Shown here: one piece after another, positions 61,191-64,000 of the stretch | How positions within the stretch are numbered: the first letter of the stretch is position 1 | Layout of the letters: each line of letters begins with the position of its first letter | Assembly (NCBI RefSeq): GCF_024198255.1 | Contig: NZ_JAJVKW010000006.1 | Location: 496,001 to 560,000 of the forward strand | Length of the DNA: 64,000 bases | Source of the DNA: Myxococcus guangdongensis | GTDB lineage: Bacteria; Myxococcota; Myxococcia; Myxococcales; Myxococcaceae | Reading direction: 5' to 3' | Position numbers and translations under genes: made by a program | Notes under the pieces: model-generated | The model's database searches: none | The model's input: only the letters and a program-made list of their open reading frames with translations | Told to the model about the DNA's origin: nothing

Positions 61191-63119
61191 TCAGCCGATG
61201 ACGAGTTCGCCCGACAGGGGCTTCTTGCCCTCGTCCATGAAGAGCCCGAAGTAGCTCTCCGCCAGCCTGTACTCGTTGTACGCCGGCGAGCACGCCATGT
61301 TGCGCACCGCCATCAGCGGATCATTCGGCTTGCCGTCGTAGTCGGTGAGCAGGACGTTGATGCCCATGTGCCCGCCGTTCTGCGCCTGGACGCCGGAGCG
61401 GCGCTGCATCTCCTCGATGTCGTCGGCCGTCAGGTTGAGGGTGATGGGCCGGTCGTGCTCGCGCGCGGCCTTCGCCTTGTCCGCGTCACCGGTGAACGAG
61501 TACACGAGCAGCTCGCGCGCGTTGTCGTCCTTCGTGTCGAACTTCATCGCGAACTTCTCGGAGCCGGGGACGAGCTTGCCGTCCTTGCCGTACTTCTGCT
61601 CGAGGGTGATGTCCGGGTGGTCACCACCGTAGGTGATGTCGGACGTCAGCGACTTCGTCCCGTCCGGGTGGTGCGTGATGAGGTAGTCGCCGGTGTTGGT
61701 GGTGCCGTCGGTCTCGATGCTGAACGGCCCCACGTCGATGCCAATCTTGCCGCCCGTCGACTCGTAGTTGATCTTGTCGAAGCGCAGCGTGTTGGCCACG
61801 CCCGGGCCTTCCTTCTCCGGCATCCGGCCGTCCTTGGCGAAGGCCTCGAAGGCCTTCTGGCCCTCGGGGTTGCCCAGGTCGAACTCGGCCGTGCGCAGCT
61901 TGTACTCCTTGAGCGTGTCCTCGCGGCCCATGCTCACGGACACGGGGCCCGCGCCCAGCGTCACCTTGCCGTTGTTCTCGATGAACTCCGTGGGGCCCGT
62001 CGTCATCGACAGCTTGTCGCCCGTGCGGCTCACCTCGATGGACATGCCCTTGCCACTCTTGACGTCGCCGGAGATGCCCAGCTCCACCGCGTGATAGGAC
62101 AGGCCCACATCCAGCCCGTAGCCGGCGAACTGGCTCTGCTCCATCTTGATGGACGTGCCGTCCGGAATCGTCTCCGGGTTGAGCGGATGCGGCGGCGCGA
62201 TTTCACCGCGCTTGAGCTTCTCGAAGTCCGCCTCCGTCATCTTCACTTCGTACGTCATGCTCTTGCCGGCCTCGACGCTGCCCTCCACGGACGCGCCCAC
62301 GCCGACCTTGGCCTTCTTGAACTCCACCGAGCCCGACGCGGACACCGACGTCTCCGCGCTGATGGACACGGTGACGAAGCCGTCCTCCTTCTTCACGTCC
62401 TTCTCGAGCGAGTCGCTGAACTCGACGGACACGGGGCCCGCCTGGCCCGGGATGGTCGTCTCGTGCGGCTGCACGTTGGCCGCGTCCGGCACGCTGCCCA
62501 CGTCCGCCGGGTAGTCGGCCACCATCATCTGCTGCAGCTCGGGGGACACGTTCGCGTCCGCCAGCGCCTGGGCGCGCTCGGGCGTGCCCGCCTCGGTGCC
62601 GAACACCTTGGCCGCCGTGGTGCCGGGGATGGAGCCCGCCTCGCTGTAGTGCGAGTTGCCCTGGAGGTAGGACTTCATGTCGTCCCAGCTCTGGCCGTTG
62701 CTGGGGTCCAGCACGCGCTCGCCCTGGCGCACGACGACGTGGCCCGACTGGCCCTCGGCGCCCGCGCGCGAGTCCTTCAGGAACACCAGATCCGAGCGGC
62801 CCTGCAGCTCGGGCGAGGACTTGTTGATGAAGTCCGCGGCCTTGTCCAGGCAGTTGACCTTGGCGTCCTTGCTGTTCTCCGTGAAGAGCGACGTCGACGG
62901 GGCGCCCTGGCCATCCAGCTTCAGCTGGTTCTTCGCGCCCGCGGGCTCGAAGGTGGACACGTCCTTCTTCTGCGCGGCCAGCTTCTTGGCGGCCTCCGCG
63001 GCCTTCTTCGCGGCCGCGGCAGCTGCCTGACGAGCCGCCTCCGCCGCCCTGCGCGCCGCCTCCGCTGCCCTGCGTGCCGCCTCTGCTGCTCCACCATCAC
63101 CAACGCGTCCAGCTCCCAT
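61191..63119 (-). CDS. Large protein with alanine-rich N-terminus and possible papain-like triad
   Basis: The 642-residue product starts after a TAGGAG site. Residues 11-50 are an alanine/arginine/lysine helical repeat (AAEAARRAAEAARR and similar), seen at the start of other myxobacterial proteins. Residues about 88-145 carry VNCLDKAADFIN (C90), GQSGHVVVRQGE (H127) and RVLDPSNGQSW (D138), the order and spacing of a papain-like Cys-His-Asp triad. The remaining 480 residues are beta-rich with many VSV/ISI segments and no recognised family. It has no classical signal peptide. It could be a toxin or effector delivered by a specialised system. Confidence 0.7.
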   Translation of the reverse strand: MGAGRVGDGGAAEAARRAAEAARRAAEAARQAAAAAAKKAAEAAKKLAAQKKDVSTFEPAGAKNQLKLDGQGAPSTSLFTENSKDAKVNCLDKAADFINKSSPELQGRSDLVFLKDSRAGAEGQSGHVVVRQGERVLDPSNGQSWDDMKSYLQGNSHYSEAGSIPGTTAAKVFGTEAGTPERAQALADANVSPELQQMMVADYPADVGSVPDAANVQPHETTIPGQAGPVSVEFSDSLEKDVKKEDGFVTVSISAETSVSASGSVEFKKAKVGVGASVEGSVEAGKSMTYEVKMTEADFEKLKRGEIAPPHPLNPETIPDGTSIKMEQSQFAGYGLDVGLSYHAVELGISGDVKSGKGMSIEVSRTGDKLSMTTGPTEFIENNGKVTLGAGPVSVSMGREDTLKEYKLRTAEFDLGNPEGQKAFEAFAKDGRMPEKEGPGVANTLRFDKINYESTGGKIGIDVGPFSIETDGTTNTGDYLITHHPDGTKSLTSDITYGGDHPDITLEQKYGKDGKLVPGSEKFAMKFDTKDDNARELLVYSFTGDADKAKAAREHDRPITLNLTADDIEEMQRRSGVQAQNGGHMGINVLLTDYDGKPNDPLMAVRNMACSPAYNEYRLAESYFGLFMDEGKKPLSGELVIG

Positions 63120-63268
63120 GGGGTGTGGGCTCCTAGCTGTCGAACGAGATTCCCAATTCTCGGGAGTCGACGCGCCGGGTTGCGGAAGGTGAGAAAATTC
63201 CCGGTGTCTCCTCCGAATCCGGCCCGGGAGTGAAGCCCCGGCGCTCATCTCGTATGGATGTGGGGGCT

Positions 63269-63823
63269 TCAGCGCCGGGGCGGGGTGGCTCGGAAGCGCT
63301 GGAGCTTGGTGCGGTTGCCGCACACGGCCATGGAGCACCACCGACCGGAGCGGTTCTTGGAGGTGTCGTAGAAGGCCTCCTGGCACGCGCCCGCGGCGCA
63401 CACCTTCATCCGGGGCCAGTGGCCGTCGCGCTGGGTGGAGACGATGGCGGCGAACAGCGCGCCCAGGGCCTTCCAGCCGCCAGTGGCCGAGGGGCGCAGC
63501 GCCACGCCGTCCTGGCTGAAGCTCACGGTGAGGGGGCTGGAGGAGGCGACGCGCTCCAGCGTCTTCAAATCAGCGGGGGCCAGGGGCTCGCCGGTGTGGG
63601 AGAGGAGCACGGCGCGCAGGGCCTCGCGGGCCTCGATGGCGGCGCGGAAGGCGTCCGGGGTGAAGGTGTCCGAGGACGACACGAGGCCCCGTGCGCGGCA
63701 CCAGGTGTCGAGCGCGCCCGGCGTGGGCACGGCATCGACGAGCTTCTCCACGTCGAGCGTGTTGACGAACTCGAGGAGCAGGACGACGTCCGTGGGGAGT
63801 CCGGGGCTGCGCGCATCGGCCAT
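63269..63823 (-). CDS. CGNR zinc-finger protein (ABATE domain)
   Basis: The 184-residue product has an N-terminal ABATE-like region (VVLLLEFVNTLDVEKL) and a C-terminal CGNR zinc finger: MKVCAAGACQEAFYDTSKN then RWCSMAVCGNRTKLQRF, with four zinc-ligand cysteines. Such proteins are thought to be small transcriptional regulators. It starts 9 bases after the arginase-family gene on the same strand, so the two are likely an operon. Confidence 0.92.
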   Translation of the reverse strand: MADARSPGLPTDVVLLLEFVNTLDVEKLVDAVPTPGALDTWCRARGLVSSSDTFTPDAFRAAIEAREALRAVLLSHTGEPLAPADLKTLERVASSSPLTVSFSQDGVALRPSATGGWKALGALFAAIVSTQRDGHWPRMKVCAAGACQEAFYDTSKNRSGRWCSMAVCGNRTKLQRFRATPPRR

Positions 63824-63832
63824 GCGGTGGGC

Positions 63833-64000
63833 CTATCGTGTCCTGCGCGTGGGCACCAGGGCCCCCAGTCCGTGGGTGAGTGCCTCCACCAGCGCGCGGG
63901 CCGCATCGCGCCGGGGGTCCAGGCTCGGGTCATAGATGGTGACGTCCATGCCCACCGCCAGCCCCGAGTCGACGAGCCGGGCGACCAGGTCGCCGAGCTC
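63833..64000 (-). CDS. Arginase/agmatinase-family protein, C-terminal fragment
   Basis: The last 55 codons of a leftward gene are visible, running off the right edge. The sequence GLAVGMDVTIYDPSLDPRRDAARALVEAL, read in parts, matches the C-terminal end of ureohydrolases (arginase, agmatinase, formiminoglutamase), where a conserved DVTIYDPSLDP-like segment precedes the last helix. The metal-binding motifs lie outside the window, so the exact enzyme cannot be told. Confidence 0.75.
   Translation of the reverse strand, partial: ELGDLVARLVDSGLAVGMDVTIYDPSLDPRRDAARALVEALTHGLGALVPTRRTR

Overview
This window is high-GC chromosomal DNA whose gene content points to a myxobacterium, most likely of the Myxococcaceae. 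The signs are many lipoproteins, a eukaryote-like Ser/Thr kinase fused to a long repeat domain, a sigma-54 activator with an FHA-like front end, a PilZ protein of the Myxococcus paralogue type, multi-domain histidine kinases and FHA-GAF-cyclase signalling, and many hypothetical secreted proteins. No rRNA, tRNA, CRISPR array or insertion sequence was seen.

The most unusual part is about 8.2-19.4 kb. It holds fourteen tiny, nearly identical precursor-peptide genes of 20-33 codons, each with its own Shine-Dalgarno sequence, in three arrays (six, two and six genes). Between the arrays, on the opposite strand, lies a complete HlyD / C39-peptidase ABC / second ABC export operon. Every precursor starts with M(K/Q)IKTKVRGGPRGCG and then diverges into a short hydrophobic tail. 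Each array has a TTGACT promoter with 17-base spacing and ends in a related hairpin. A 599-residue protein of unknown family sits just upstream of the first array and is the best local candidate for a partner or tailoring enzyme. I know no described peptide family with this leader, so I regard this as a candidate undescribed ribosomal-peptide or peptide-signal system that uses an NHLM-type exporter.

Left of it (0-8 kb) are a methyltransferase, RNase HI, two unknown proteins and two di-haem cytochrome-type oxidases flanking a lipoprotein. To the right (19.5-34 kb) are an unknown protein, an MscS channel, a leucine-rich-repeat lipoprotein, a PilZ protein, a PlsC-like acyltransferase with altered catalytic residues, an amidase, a GH6 cellulase, a DUF188 protein, an M14 peptidase, a LytS/LytTR two-component pair and a beta-propeller protein. 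At 34-42 kb are a trypsin-like protease gene broken by frameshifts, a haem-binding lipoprotein, a TAXI-type binding protein, an ECF sigma factor, a sigma-54 activator and a small lipoprotein.

From 42 to 64 kb come the kinase, RsgA, a metalloprotease and lipoprotein pair, a hybrid-input histidine kinase, and the bifunctional aspartokinase/homoserine dehydrogenase, which is preceded by a threonine-rich leader peptide and an intrinsic terminator (a classical attenuator layout). These are followed by an FHA-GAF-cyclase, a PiT/DUF47 phosphate-uptake pair, a thioredoxin, a LysR regulator, a tRNA-dihydrouridine synthase, a large protein with a possible papain-like triad, a CGNR zinc-finger protein and the end of an arginase-family gene. 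Coding is dense, and four convergent gene pairs overlap at their 3' ends.
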